Shown in pieces: positions 23,371-34,889 of a stretch of 64,000 nucleotides of DNA. This stretch comes from Aselliscus stoliczkanus (Eukaryota; Chordata; Mammalia; Chiroptera; Hipposideridae). The translations under genes were made by a program, and so were the position numbers. The notes under the pieces were generated by a model that made no database searches, was not told the origin of the DNA, and saw nothing but the letters and a program-made list of their open reading frames with translations. The DNA lies in the NCBI GenBank assembly GCA_033961575.1, contig CM066728.1, positions 108,332,852 to 108,396,851 on the forward strand, written 5' to 3'. The first letter of the stretch is position 1, and every line of letters begins with the position of its first letter.

Positions 23371-23723
23371 TGTTAAACAGAATGCCACAGATTAAATGAC
23401 TTAAGAAGAACAGAAATTTATTTCTCACAGTTCTGGACCCAGAAACCTGAGATCAGGGTCCCAGCGTGGTTGGTTTCCAGTGAGAGCTAGCCTCAGGTTT
23501 GCAGATAGCCAACTTCTTGTGTCCTCACCTGGTGGGCAGCTGAGAGAGGAAGCAACCTCTGTGAACCCTTAGAAGCACACTAATCATGGGGGCTCCAGTC
23601 TCATGATCTCTTTTATTTATAATCACGTCTCAAAGGCCCCACCTCCTAATACCATCACATTGGGAGGTAAGGTTTCAACATACGAATTTGGGGAACACAC
23701 AAACATTCATTCAGTCTATAACA
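23371..23723 (-). mobile_element. MaLR-type solo LTR, opposite orientation
   Basis: Reverse complement of an MST-like LTR: 'GAACAGAAATTTATTTCTCA' with CAGTTCTGG at its start, 'TCATGATCTCTTTTATTTAT', 'AAAGGCCCCACCTCCTAATA', 'CCATCACATTGGGAGGTAAG', and an end at 'TCAGTCTATAACA'. It contains no internal viral sequence. It faces the LTR at 22941-23268 across about 100 bases. Confidence 0.85.
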
Positions 23724-25359
23724 CACAGTGAGAGGGGAAGAAGGGGTGGGGGTTGTTCCCCATGTCCTCCCCACTCACTCACCTCCCCGGCTCAGGCTAC
23801 ACAATGGACTCACGTTTCAGTCTCTCAAAACCTAGAAACAGGACGTACACAGAATTAAGATCCTTGAGCTTCCTGCCCTGCGAGGCTTCAGGACAACTTT
23901 GTCTCGCCAGCTCTGAGTAACTTCATTTCAGGAATAAAAACAGCAACAACAACAAAAATGAGAACATTCCAATTCCTGAAGCAGATTGCTTCATACATTA
24001 GGAAATGGAAAATTCAACAATTGATAAGTAACCCACCACTGAATCTTATGTATCAAAAAATTCATGTTTGTTTTGTTAAAATAGAGATGTTGTGTACTAT
24101 TTCAAAATTAAGGAGAGAGAATGATTTTGATTGAGATGTTTTAAAAAAATTATTTATTATCATAATTATTCATCAGTTCTATAAATATGCCTCTTTTTTT
24201 CCAGGGGGCGATGGTGCAAAGGACCCAGTTGATCATGAATGACCCTTTGCTGCCTGGGTACAATGTACTTATCAGGTGGCAGATAGAACCAGCTCCGATT
24301 CAAGTCCTTGTGATATGAGCAAGGCATCGTTTATGCCCTTCAGTTGGGAATGTATCAGTTCAGCACACATTCATGCAGGTAAGGGAAAGCCCAACGAGCA
24401 GTGGCTTAAACCTTAAGAACATACATTGTTTATTTAACGAGAAGCAAGTGGCTCTACGTTGACTGGGCAGCCCCAAGACGGTGGGACCTGAGCCGAGTCT
24501 CTGTGATACTCCCGCATTTTTCTTATAGTTGCCAAGTGGATTCCTGTGCAGCTTCCACAATTCCAGGTGTCATATCTTCCCATAAGGATATCTCTAGGCA
24601 GAAAGCAGAGCTCCTCTAGTTTATAGAGAAGGAACCGTCTTCCCACATTACTCCAGCACACTGCCCGAAACGTTCTGCCATGGGGCTGCTCTCAGGGGAA
24701 GGGTGTGGGGAAAGAGGTGCCTGGCTCTCTGGACACTGGTTGGAAGGTGTGGGAGAAAGGGTTTGGGGCTGGCTGGCTGGTAGCCATTCCCACTGTGACG
24801 CAGGCACGCCAGAGGAACTTTGAACAGGACAGTTTCTGGAGAAGAATGACGCACAGCACTGAGCTTGGACGAAAAGAGTAACTGGGTTACTCTTACTTGG
24901 AGCGTGCATAGCTGATTTCCTCTTTCTGCAGCTGCTCTGCCTCTGACAATCCACCTCTCCATCTGTCTGTAGCTCCAGATCCATCATCGTCGGAGCGTAA
25001 ACTCATTCTTATAATTTTATTTGTCCCTTGTTTGCCAGTCCCTCCTTACCTGTCTCCAATATTTTTTGTTTCCATTCCTTGCTTTGCAGGGACTTTTTGA
25101 TTTATCCAATCACTGGAGGTCTCTGCGACGGAGCACTGGATATTTATTTACCTACATATTTTAGAAACTCTGGGCAGGGCTGCCATGTCACACGGCTTTA
25201 GGAGAACCATTCATTTCTGGGCCGTGCATAGCCGGTGTGGCTGGAGGTGACAGCACTAAATTTAGGCCACAGAGGAGTGGCTGCATTGAGAAGATACAAT
25301 TTTTAGTTTCTCTTTGGAAAAGAAATTTATTTTCAGCATCATGTCCCATTGCCCCTACC
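23724..25359. other. Unassigned stretch, possibly containing an old repeat
   Basis: About 24355-24620 ('AGCAGTGGCTTAAACCTTAA' ... CTTCCCATAAGGATATC) has the feel of a decayed mammalian interspersed repeat, but I could not name it. Minus-strand ORFs at 24434-24987 (up to 123 codons) overlap each other in different frames and look like chance in GC-richer sequence. Confidence 0.35.
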
Positions 25360-25720
25360 TTGTCTTAAGTCTTTATTAGATCTCCCTTGAACATTGCAAC
25401 GGCCTCTTAACCGATCTTCCTGTCACCGATCCTGCCTCCCTGCGAAGATCTATCGAAGCAACCTGAGCACTGCTCACATCTACCTTCCCTGGTTCCCCTT
25501 TGTACACAAGGAAAAGCTTACTTGTGTGGCCCTGGGGTTGTTTGTCGGATTCTGGCCCAATTACTATTTAGGCCCACCACCATCTGGCTGCAGCCAAGCT
25601 GGCCTGCTCTCCATTCCCTTCTTGTCACCTGCAACTTCCCATCTGTTCGTTTACTCATCCTACTCTTGCTGCTGGAGTAATATCCTGCCCATTTTCAGCA
25701 GAAATCCTTCCCATCTCTAG
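25360..25720 (+). mobile_element. L2 LINE fragment
   Basis: The order 'TTGAACATTGCAACGGCCTC', TTAACCGATCTTCCTG, 'GCTGCAGCCAAGCTGGCCTG' and a later 'CACCTGCAACTTCCC' follows the late L2 coding/3' region (consensus like CATTGCAACAGCCTCCTAAC... CAGCCACACTGGCC). An ORF of 108 codons here is a LINE remnant in any case. Confidence 0.55.
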
Positions 25721-26459
25721 TGAGCAGTGAATATGTCTCCCTGGCAACCATGTACCCTTGATTGTTTGGGGAGCAGAGCCCCAGTTTTGCATGGGGAGCT
25801 ACACAGCCACAGTTGTGTGCAATTGGGGCAACAATTAATCAAGGTGGAATGTCCTTCCTTGCCAAGGGTGGCAACCAAGCCAGGCCAGCCACTCCACGTC
25901 CTGGAGCAGAGATTCGGGCACAGACTCTCATCACAGCAGAGCTAACGAGCCAGGTGGGGAGGCCCTGAGGAAACACCACTCATTCTTTGTCCTCAGCTGA
26001 GCCCTCAGCCTGCCCAGGGCTCCCCGGTCTTTTAGGAATATGGCTGCTCCGCTTCGACCTTCTGCATTGCTCAAGTCCTTTCTGTGCATTCCTCTTTGTT
26101 TTGTTTCTTGGCCAGAGTGCATTTTGCTGCCTGAAATCAGAAGCCCTCACTAATACCTCGGCTGAAGACCCCTCAGCTGTCACCCTGTGAGACCCCGCGC
26201 CTCTCTGGCTCACTCATAGTGTGATGCTGTTGCTCCTGTTGCATTCAACGGCCTTCCCTGTCTTGGCTGGGACCCCGCTCGCTTCTGGGGCCCCGTGCCT
26301 GGCACAGTAGGCCCACCATGGAGCAGTGGGGCATCAGTGCCCCCGCTCTGCCCTCTGCTGTTACAAGTCCTTCCCTGTCCTCCTTCTATGGCTTTGTCCC
26401 TCTGACCCAGGGCTCCGCCCTGTTAGGAAGTTCCTCCCGTGTTCCCCTAGGACGTCCCA
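25721..26459. other. Unassigned GC-richer stretch
   Basis: About 25.7-26.45 kb is GC-richer than its surroundings, with overlapping 60-77-codon ORFs on both strands and no recognisable product or repeat. Confidence 0.4.
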
Positions 26460-26461
26460 AC

Positions 26462-27066
26462 TCTCCTACACACACACACACACTCACACTCTTACACACA
26501 TTCTCACATATACACTCACACACACATACCGACCCCCACTCTCACACACATTCTCACATATACACTCACACACACATACCGACCCCCACTCTTACACACA
26601 TTCTCACATATACACTCACACACACATACCGACCCCCGCACACACTCTCACACACTCACATACACTCTCACACACATTCTCACATATACACTCACACACA
26701 CATACCGACCCCCACTCTTACACACATTCTCACATATACACTCACACACACATACTGACCCCCGCACACACTCTCACACACTCACATATTCTCACACACT
26801 CACACACACACACAGATACACTCACACACTCACATACCGAACCCCGCACACACTCTCACACACTCACATACACTCTCACACACATTCTCACATATACACT
26901 CACACACTCACATACTGACCCCCACACACACTCCCACACACTCATATATTCTCACACACACACTGATACACTGATACACTCAACACACTCACACACACAT
27001 TGATGCACACACATTCACACTCACATACTTACCCCCCCACACACACTCACATGCACACACACACAA
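26462..27066. repeat. CA-rich minisatellite, 50- and 76-82-bp units
   Basis: A tandem array built from CACACT/CATATACACTC modules and punctuated by GACCCCC. Units starting at GACCCCC run 26531-26580 and 26581-26630 (50 bp each), 26631-26706 (76), 26707-26756 (50), 26757-26838 (82) and 26839-26916 (78), then decay to 27066. Because CA-type repeats have no stop codons, ORFs of 146 and 225 codons (poly-HTHTL) cross it. These are artefacts. Confidence 0.95.
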
Positions 27067-28014
27067 ACATTCAGAGAACATTTAATACATATGCCAACAT
27101 TCGTGGTGAAATGTTTAGCAAAAATAAAGCACTCTATGTTGTGAATTTTGAAACAAAGAAGCTTGCACACAGGTGTATGAAGCTCTTTTTTAAAGACTTC
27201 TTCAAGTGTACCTGGGGGTCCTCAGGCAAGTCTCACCTGCATTTTCAAACAAGTCCTCTGCAGTAACCATTGGCGTCTGAGGTTGGCAAAAGGATTTTCA
27301 TAGATCCTATTTGTATAAAAATAGCATAGGTAACTGTGAAAACCCTAGAAGGAAGCATTCATAGCAGCAGAAAAGCCACATCAACGTGCAAAGATATGAT
27401 TTGCCACGTTCTAACTCTTTCCTCTTCGTACCTTCCTTAAAGTGAGACCTGAGTCCGGGACTTTTTCTCATCAATTTTTGATTTGTGCCCCATATATCAC
27501 GCTTTGTTCCTTTCATGAGTTCATAAGAAAGCGTACAACGCCATGCTTCCTTAGGCACAATTTCCTCCAACAAGGTGGCTGGGGACAGTTTTAATAAAAC
27601 ATCCATTCAGGTCAGTGAGCTGCTGCTGGTGCTTTCAACACGTCCAGGAATGGATGTTAAAGACCTTAAGTAAGGCTTAACTTGGTGTAGTAATTCTGCA
27701 AAAGTCTTCAAAGACTTAGCCGACTCAGTTCTAAAATCATGCAGAAACATAAATACCCCTTTTCTTCTTGCCAGTATCAACCAACAGAAAATAAGGAACC
27801 TGTCCCAATAGTCAAGAAGTTCTTCCTGAAACAACTTTGATTAAAGGTCAAGTCCTCTTACTTGGACCAGAGTTCAATGTTGGCTTCAATCACTTGAACA
27901 GAGTGTGCTAAGATCTGATCCTGTTTTCATCATTTCCCTGCCCTCCATCTGTCAGTAAAGCTGACAGCTCACCAGGCTCTAAGGCGATGGGGAAAAATCA
28001 TTCTAAGCCAGCAA
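27067..28014. other. Unassigned stretch with a candidate decayed ORF
   Basis: No repeat recognised. A minus-strand reading frame at 27307-27840, interrupted once, is described in its own entry. Confidence 0.4.
27307..27840 (-). pseudogene. Candidate decayed coding fragment, unknown
   Basis: Two minus-strand ORFs (75 and 99 codons) lie in one frame and are separated by a single TGA at about 27604-27606, giving roughly 175 codons with one stop. The translation is not low-complexity (for example ELLDYWDRFLIFCWLILARR and LLEEIVPKEAWRCTLSYEL). An upstream in-frame TAA lies just beyond 27840. I do not recognise a family, see no intron-exon junctions and no poly-A tail. It could be a processed-pseudogene piece or simply chance. 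Confidence 0.15.
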
Positions 28015-28235
28015 CAGCAGCTATAATTTATTGAGTCACTAACATATTTCAGGAACCATGCAGGGTGATTCCCATTGATTTTCCTTTATTTTAACATTTC
28101 TGCAAAGTAGATATTGTTAGACCCATTTTGAAAGATAAGACCTGGATGTTGAGAAAGTTAAATCACTTGCCAAAGAGACACAGCCAGTGTTGGCTGAACC
28201 AGGCCACCAAGCAGATTCTCTATGCTTCTTCTCTC
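28015..28235 (-). mobile_element. Antisense MIR SINE
   Basis: 'AATTTATTGAGTCACTAACA', then 'GTAGATATTGTTAGACCCAT', 'AGTTAAATCACTTGCCAAAG', and 'GACACAGCCAGTGTTGGCTG' give a nearly full reverse-complement MIR. Confidence 0.78.
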
Positions 28236-28374
28236 GGGTGTCCCCTCTGTGTGCCCTGGAGGTAAATGATGAGGTGTTGGGGGCAGACAGTTGGTGGCTG
28301 TTTTGTGAGGATGCAGCATGTCCCTGTGATTTTTAAATCCTTATAATGAAATATTTTATTAATGGTCCCCCCTC

Positions 28375-28482
28375 TCAATGGTTGGTTCCATGAAGGCACA
28401 AGTGTGTGTCTTTATATCACCGCATTCCCAACATATAGCAGACAGCCGGACACATATTGGCTGCTCAATAAATGTTGATATC
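28375..28482 (+). mobile_element. L2 LINE 3' end
   Basis: 'CCATGAAGGCACAAGTGTGT', CATTCCCAACATATAGCAGA, 'GCTGCTCAATAAATGTTGA' match the L2 terminus (GCACTCAATAAATGTTTG). Confidence 0.78.
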
Positions 28483-28589
28483 TGTTTCAGGAAGAATAGT
28501 TCTGAGCAGAATCTCTATCATAAAAGACACTGAGTCAGCTGGCTTCTCTGTCCTGCGCTGGTTCATCCTTGCTTCCTGGAACCCCCACG

Positions 28590-28764
28590 CACAGATTGCC
28601 CTGCTCTGTTCTTTACCCCAGAGCCCTTCCCTCCATCTCTGCTTAAATCTCATCCATCTCACGGTGCAGCATTTCCCCTTTCTCCCAAAGGACCTCCTCC
28701 ATCCACGGCCCGTCTCACAGCTGCTTCCAAACTCGTCACTTCGCCTCCACTCTTTGGCTGTGTG
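28590..28764 (+). mobile_element. Possible L2 LINE fragment
   Basis: 'CTTAAATCTCATCCATCTCA', CATTTCCCCTTTCTCCC and a later 'TTTGGCTGTGTGTTCTGTAT' resemble the L2 3' coding region. Both strands carry ORFs of about 112-124 codons here, explained by the sequence composition. Confidence 0.4.
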
Positions 28765-29488
28765 TTCTGTATACTGTGTCCAAACATGCTTTTCCTGGGG
28801 CAAAGCTTCTCCACAATAGATGAGGTCATGAGATCAGCAACCAGTGGTGTGTAACCCATCTCTGTGGGGACAAAAAGGAAAAAAGGGAGAGGAAAACAGA
28901 GAGGCAGCCAATGGGGTAGCAGATCTGCTTTCTTGTCCAGAACGTAATTGTTGGGTAAGACATATGTGTTACCATGGATGGGCTTAGATGCCCAGTGAGA
29001 CAGCAGACCAGACCATGGTGAGGAATAGGGCATGGCCCCGAGGGCTCCCCAAAGGTTTAGATGGTCTTGGGCTAGCTCGCAGCAGGAGACGGAGCAGTGT
29101 GCCCCCGCAGTCCTCCTCCATTTTCAGAGCCTACCCAGCAGCCTCCGGGGGAAACACCGCCAGCACCACCCTCTGAAAATCAGTCTCCCCAGCTGTCCTT
29201 GACAGCGGAGGATGCCAACTCTGGGATGTGAAATTGACAAATGTTAACTCAAGGCTGATTGCAGCTTGCTTGCTGTGATTTATTAGTTTAAAAATTATGT
29301 TTCTGTCAATACTCTTTGTCAATATTACTAGAAAATATGGAACTACTCTCTAAAGATAAGGAGAGTAAATCATGCAACAAGGCGATAGAAGTTTTCATTT
29401 TATTCCCCCAAATAATCTGTAACACGACTCAATTGCTAATTTTGATTCCTTTGCCTGAGAGCCATCGTCATTTGTAAGTAAATAAATT
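28765..29488. other. Unassigned stretch
   Basis: Nothing recognised. The GC-richer part at 28980-29190 carries only short ORFs. Confidence 0.4.
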
Positions 29489-29490
29489 GT

Positions 29491-29537
<47 letters not shown>
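29489..29537. repeat. (TG)n microsatellite
   Basis: About 24 TG dinucleotides with a single TGTC interruption near the left end. Confidence 0.97.
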
Positions 29538-29538
<1 letters not shown>

Positions 29539-31967
29539 CCCTTTTCAAGTGACTTGTCTACAGAGGATATTTCAAACAGGATTTTTTTGAGGGTTGGTTA
29601 CACAGGTAATACTGGGTTAAATTACCTAATTATAACAATTTCACTAGTCATTTGACTCTGATTTTGTAGGAAAATAATGTATTTGCTTCAGTTTTACATC
29701 TTTTCCTTCAGTATGTTCATTAGGCTATTACATTTGTTCTTTAAAAGTTGGGCTTCTTTAGAATTCCTTGTGTTCCATAAAATGCATCTTATGAAGGAGA
29801 ATGTGAGTCCCTCGGGGCGTCTTTCTGTTACAGGTGCTGGTAGTTATTGTTATTTAGTGTCTTAATTGTGCGCCTCCTTTCTTACGTGCCCTGTGGCTGC
29901 CCGGTTAACAAAGCACTGTGCCCTCTGAGACGCCTGTCGCTGGACGGGCCAGTCTCTCTGGTCTAGGGAGGCTTATCCGGTCCGCATTCGCAGTGGGGCA
30001 GGAAACGGAGTCCTTCTGCTGGGAGGCTCTGTCGGTCCTGTGCTGGGCTCCTGGGAGGCTAGCTTGGTGTTTCCCTTCAGGCCAGTCTGACAGCAAAACC
30101 TCAGGGCCCCTTCGCCTTGGAGCACCCACCTCTGAGACAGCGCTTCAAGTGTCCCTCTTGCAAAGCGTGACTGTGGTTGTGGCATCGTGGACAAGACATG
30201 ATTCCATTTCAGAGCCAGCCCTGAGCTGCTTCTCACATTTAAGCCTGGACTATGCTATTCACACCCGTTTATGTTCACAGTGGGAGAAGCGGCCTCTAAT
30301 TTAGATTACTAGGGTGGCTCGGTAAGAGATTTTTTTCATCAAATATCTGCATTTTTTCAAATTCTTATTAAAATATTCCTAGTAGAAATGTGGTTCCCCT
30401 ATATTCTCACAGTTAAAAGTAGGAAAAACTGTTTCCAACAGAACCTCCATGACCTTTTCTTGAAATTTCCAAACTGTGTAAAGACATCTGGAATTCTCTT
30501 CTTCCTGGGAAGAGTTACCCACGTACTCATCCAGGAAGGGATCCGATGCTGCAAACAGTCCTGACAGCTGCAGTGGGTGGACTGCACAAGGCCCCAATGC
30601 CCACAAGCTGCCTGAAAATTGGTGGCAGCAGCTCATTTGCTCTACTGTTTTGATTTTTATGATGATGTACACTGCTCTTCTAGGCATTGGCCCTTGGACT
30701 AAAACTCTGCTTGTCCTGTTGGGAAGAAACTTCTAATTTATGAGCCGAAGATGGCGTCACTGCAGCCACGTTCCAGCCCGTCGTGGTTCCCAAAGACTCA
30801 AACTGCAAGAGTCCCCTGTCCCTCCCAGCTCACACACACAGCAGCCTCATTTCTGCTTGGCCTTGTTTAGCCTCTCATCTACCTGGTGGCCCAGGGCCAT
30901 TCATGCCCAGGTAAGTTCATGGCCTTCCAGTAAGGTCAGGGCTTTAAACAATGGTGTGAAGAAGGACTCCAAGGATTTAAGCTTAAGCAACCGGAAGGTC
31001 ATATTTAGGGAAGGGGAAGCACACAGTCATCTCACCGATATCCGGAAGAGCAGGAGATGTGCAGAATACTGCTTTTCTACCTTCTCCGAGATTTAGGCTA
31101 AGGTAGGAGCATCCCATTTACAGACAGGTCCTGAAGCTCCTGTTCCGGAAGCTGGCATGGGGCCGATGCAGAAGCCACATGGCATGGTGGGGCATGAGAG
31201 TCGGCCACTTACTATTGGAACTGATTGTTGGTGTTTATTTCTTTCACTGGAGCTCTTGGGCCTTCTTCTATTGGCTTTCAGTCCCTGAGCCTCCAAGGCA
31301 GGTGTGCAGCCGACAGAGGGCAGAATCCCCCAGCTCACCATCAAGTGCTGTCTCTGCCAGGGGCCCTTGCCTAGACTTCTCCCTTCCCGGGCGGGCTCAG
31401 CCCTGCGCAGGCCAGTGTGCAGCAAGGCGGGTCCTGTGCCCACCCCACCCCTTACCCGGTCGCTCCGCACCAGGAGGACGGTACTTGTAGAGGAGCTGGG
31501 ATGTCAAGCACTGATGCTTCTCTAAAGGATGTGGCCTGGCCCACGGTTGTCATTTCATTAAGGAGAATTACTGCATAAATGAATCATAATAAGAGATTGA
31601 AATCATAAAAGCTTGACACTTTAATTTCTTCCTGGGAGAACTCCAGAAAAACAGGCATGTTTGGAGAATATTAAAAAGGATTGTAGCTTAAGAAACTGTA
31701 CCATGTTACATCATACCAACAACCTTCTCTGTGTGCACCTGGGATGAAAATACATTTCTTTGACGCAGATGTACTCTTGTCACATGGAAACTATGTCTCT
31801 GTGTCATTTTGGCCACAGTATGGTTTTGTTAGTAGTGAATCTATGAATCCCAGCTCCCCATTCCAAGCCTCGTTTCCAGATCCCTTTTATTCCTCAGAAT
31901 ATAGCAGGGTAGCAGAAGAAAATGGAGTTTCAATTAGTACATAAATTCCACTACTTCTTGATTATGA
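29538..31967. other. Long unassigned stretch
   Basis: Includes GC-richer sequence at about 29880-30250 and 31100-31500, where ORFs up to 128 codons overlap on both strands. A minus-strand ORF of 102 codons at 30379-30687 is not low-complexity but has no family I know. No repeat recognised. Confidence 0.4.
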
Positions 31968-32060
31968 CAAGAGAGAAAGAGGGAAAGGGGGGAGGGGAGG
32001 GGGAGGAAAAGGGAGAGGGAGAGGGGGAGAGGGAGGAAGGGAGAGAGGGAGAGGGAAGAG
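31968..32060. repeat. Purine-only (GGGAGA)n tract
   Basis: About 93 bases almost entirely G and A (GAGAGAAAGAGGGAAAGGGG onward). Such homopurine runs can form triplex (H-DNA) structures. Confidence 0.95.
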
Positions 32061-32269
32061 ATTGGAAAACACACAGGTGGAGCCTTAAGTTTCCCGCAGG
32101 GCTAGTTGTAATTCTGGGATGGCCTCCTCCTCTCTGGGGTCCCATCCTTACCCCTGAAACTCTCATATCTACTCCATGACTTCAAGCCACTGTGTAGGGT
32201 GTCAAACAGCATATAATAGTCACAGTTAGGATTTGAACGCAAATCTCTGTTAGATAACAGTATGTTAGT
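32061..32269. other. Unassigned short stretch
   Basis: Nothing recognised. Confidence 0.4.
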
Positions 32270-32560
32270 GTTGTAGTGGATAACCCTCAAATTTCAGAGA
32301 CTTAACACAACAAGGGTGTATGTTAGCTGCTGTCACAGCCCCACATCATTGATGGGACAAGAGGGGGATGGGTGGAAGGACCCATCTGAGATCTGGTTTT
32401 TGCTTTATATAGGTGCCCACCTCTGCCATTGCTGGTGAACCTAGGCAGCCATGAGTTTCCTATAACAGCCCCTCTCTTACCTTCTGTTTTTCCAGTCACT
32501 ATGGCCCCACAAATCACAGAATCTGGAGGGTTAGGGTCAGAGTGGAACAAAAGCCCAAAG
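32270..32560 (-). mobile_element. Old interspersed repeat, family not named
   Basis: 'ATAACCCTCAAATTTCAGAG', 'ACTTAACACAACAAGGGTGT' and the later 'CCAGTCACTATGGCCCCACA' follow the order of a common ancient mammalian MER-type element that I recall but cannot name. Orientation is uncertain. ORFs across it are not genes. Confidence 0.35.
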
Positions 32561-33394
32561 TTGAAACCCATATTCTTGGGCTTTATCATAGATGATTAAT
32601 GAGTTCTGATTGACAATTTGGAGGCCTTTCTTTTCCTCTGTTTTGATATCCACGTATTTATTTGATGGTAAAATTCTTTGACTTCAGTAACTAAGACTCT
32701 GTGGAGACTGAATTCTTTGGGGAAGGTGATCTCTCTAGACTAAACAATAAACCCAATTGCCAACTTATACGAAACCAGTGTTCTCTTATATGGCAAACAA
32801 AGAAAACAACTTACTGCATAATTATCATTTGTTCATTGGAAGAAAACATTTGGCAATATAGGCTCGACTTCTGTTTCAGAGTTTCAATTTAAAGGAATTA
32901 ATAATTAGCAACAAAGTGGTACCTACCTCACTTTGTAAGGATGAATTAAATAATAGATGTCTGTTGGTTGTTATAAGCCATAGCAGTCCTCTTTACCTCT
33001 CCTGGCCCAGGGACTCTGACTACTTATTCATTGCTCTCTGGCAGCCTGGCCTGCGTCGGCTTGCACTATCCTAATGGAAGCATGACGTCATTATGCCTTG
33101 CCCTGTGCCCACCCCCCCCACCCCATGGACCTCTTACCCCTTGATCTAGGAGATCCTTAGTGATGCTGAGGTGGAAATGGCCATTGGGAAGGCAACCCAG
33201 GCCAACATCATCTGTTGATTTTAAAAAATATGGATGGTATAAAGGTCATGAGACTTGAGACGAACTAGAGCAAATTGGAGGGATCATGCAACTGAGCAGG
33301 TTTTCCAGAATTGAAAATTGAATAATCACTTAGAAAGTGAATCAAGGGCTGAGGATTCTCCAAATTGAGTTCTGTTAAAGGTATTAGTAGGGTG
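32561..33394. other. Mostly unassigned, possible MIR scrap
   Basis: A short MIR-like tail (GTGGTACCTACCTCACTTTG, 'AAGGATGAATTAAATAATAG') sits at about 32915-32962. The rest is unassigned. Confidence 0.4.
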
Positions 33395-33590
33395 TGGAAA
33401 GTTGCATGTATTGAGCACATATTTGAGGAACCAAATCCTTTTGATTTCACATATTGCTCACAACCATCTTTGGAGGTATGAGTTGCCTCCATTCCACAGG
33501 TAATAAAACGGAGAGCCAGTGACATAGATGACTTCCTAAAGTACATGCAGCAAACATGCGATTGCAAGTTAGATGGGGCCCCCCTCCCCT
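33395..33590 (-). mobile_element. Antisense MIR SINE
   Basis: 'CATGTATTGAGCACATATTT', 'CCATTCCACAGGTAATAAAA', 'CGGAGAGCCAGTGACATAGA', 'AACATGCGATTGCAAGTTAG' follow the reverse-complement MIR order. Confidence 0.68.
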
Positions 33591-33802
33591 CAAAGCTCAC
33601 TCAGCCCGCATCCCAATAGCACTGTCCCTTATTAAGAAATAGACATTCAAACAATTTTACAAAGGAGTCAAGAGGAATGTCTGGCTAATTTTAGGTTGCT
33701 TTAGGATTCTAGAAGTGTGCAATACTTATGTAATTGCAATCCGTAGGTAGCATACAATGCTACTGAAGTTTTTGAACAACATTCTTACAAAATGATTTTC
33801 AA

Positions 33803-33938
33803 GGGCCGGCCGAGTGGCTCAGTTGGTTAAGAGCTCGCTCAAGAGTGTGAGCTCTGAGCAACAGGGTCACCAGTTCGATTCCCGACCAGAACTGAGCTGC
33901 CAACATGTGGCAGGATGGCTCAGCTAAGGGAAAAAAAA
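33803..33938 (+). mobile_element. tRNA-derived SINE, form A
   Basis: The head GGGCCGGCCGAGTGGCTCAG, then TTGGTTAAGAGC, is a tRNA-like RNA polymerase III A box. 'CACCAGTTCGATTCCC' is the B box. The tail is CAGGATGGCTCAGCTAAGGG followed by a short A run. Flanks share an imperfect duplication (AAAATGATTTTCAAGG versus AAAATGATATTCCAGG). A second copy in the opposite orientation lies at 58771-58924. The head is shared with bat SINEs of this window. Confidence 0.88.
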
Positions 33939-34889
33939 TGATATTCCAGGCGAAAAAAATAAACTTAGATTACAAATTAGAATTCTGGTACAAGAGGCAA
34001 ATGTCTTCAACAGTTCCTTCTATAGAAGCAGACATTTCTTCTGCACAGTGAATCTAATAGCCTGTTTTGTGAATGTAGAAATCCCCACAGAATACTAGGA
34101 GCTCATGAATGATTGTTAGAAGTTTCTTGGACTTCAACACAAGCCAATATGTGAAACCATATGAGGGTCCCTGGAAGCCTGCGCTTCCCAGAGGGTAACT
34201 GAAGCAGTCTCTATACCCTAGTTGTGATAAGTCCATCATGACCTTTGAGCATTTGGTCCACTGCCTTATGAACACATGAAGTCAATACGAACAAGGCTCT
34301 TGCAAGTTAATCAAACCTTCTGTAGTATCCCCTTTGGTACAATATCTCTGTGCCAGCAGACACCACTAATTTGATTATTCTAGGGAACTGGCTAAAGAAG
34401 TTATTTAAATATTTAAAAGGGAAATGTTGATTCCTGTTTGAAAAGCACATAAACAATGATCAGAACTAACATAGTGTCTTGTAGTTAATGCAAAATTAAT
34501 AATTGATGGAGATGAAACCTCAGAAAAGTACAGGATAGAGTGAGCAGAGAGTCTGGGGTAGATTAAACTATTTCCAGCAAATTCAGGCCAGGCCTATGCG
34601 GAGGACTTGTGCCTTATCCCAGGGCACTGACTTTGCTCAAAGAATTCTACCACAGATTTAGGTTAATGGAGTCACAGAAAAAGTTTATTGGGAGGGGGAA
34701 TGACATTTCTCATGTCATAGTACCCCATAAATCATTCTACCTTTATAATAAATTTGGGTAAATTTTATAATGATTTAAGCTAATGTCATTGCAGCATTTT
34801 GAGTTATTGGCTAATGCTATATGAAAACATTAGTTATGAAGAATGAAGTATTTTAAATGAGTCGCTTTATTGAAAAATAGAGACAACTG

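Noticed and set aside
24616..24987. Overlapping 104- and 123-codon minus-strand ORFs
   Set aside because: Different frames of one GC-richer segment. Neither shows a recognisable protein feature.
26326..27003. 225-codon plus-strand ORF
   Set aside because: Its length comes from the CA-rich minisatellite, which has no stop codons. The translation is poly-HTHTL in two frames at once.
33803..33938. Functional tRNA gene
   Set aside because: The A and B boxes are present, but the sequence does not form a full cloverleaf, continues into a SINE tail and A run, and has target duplications.
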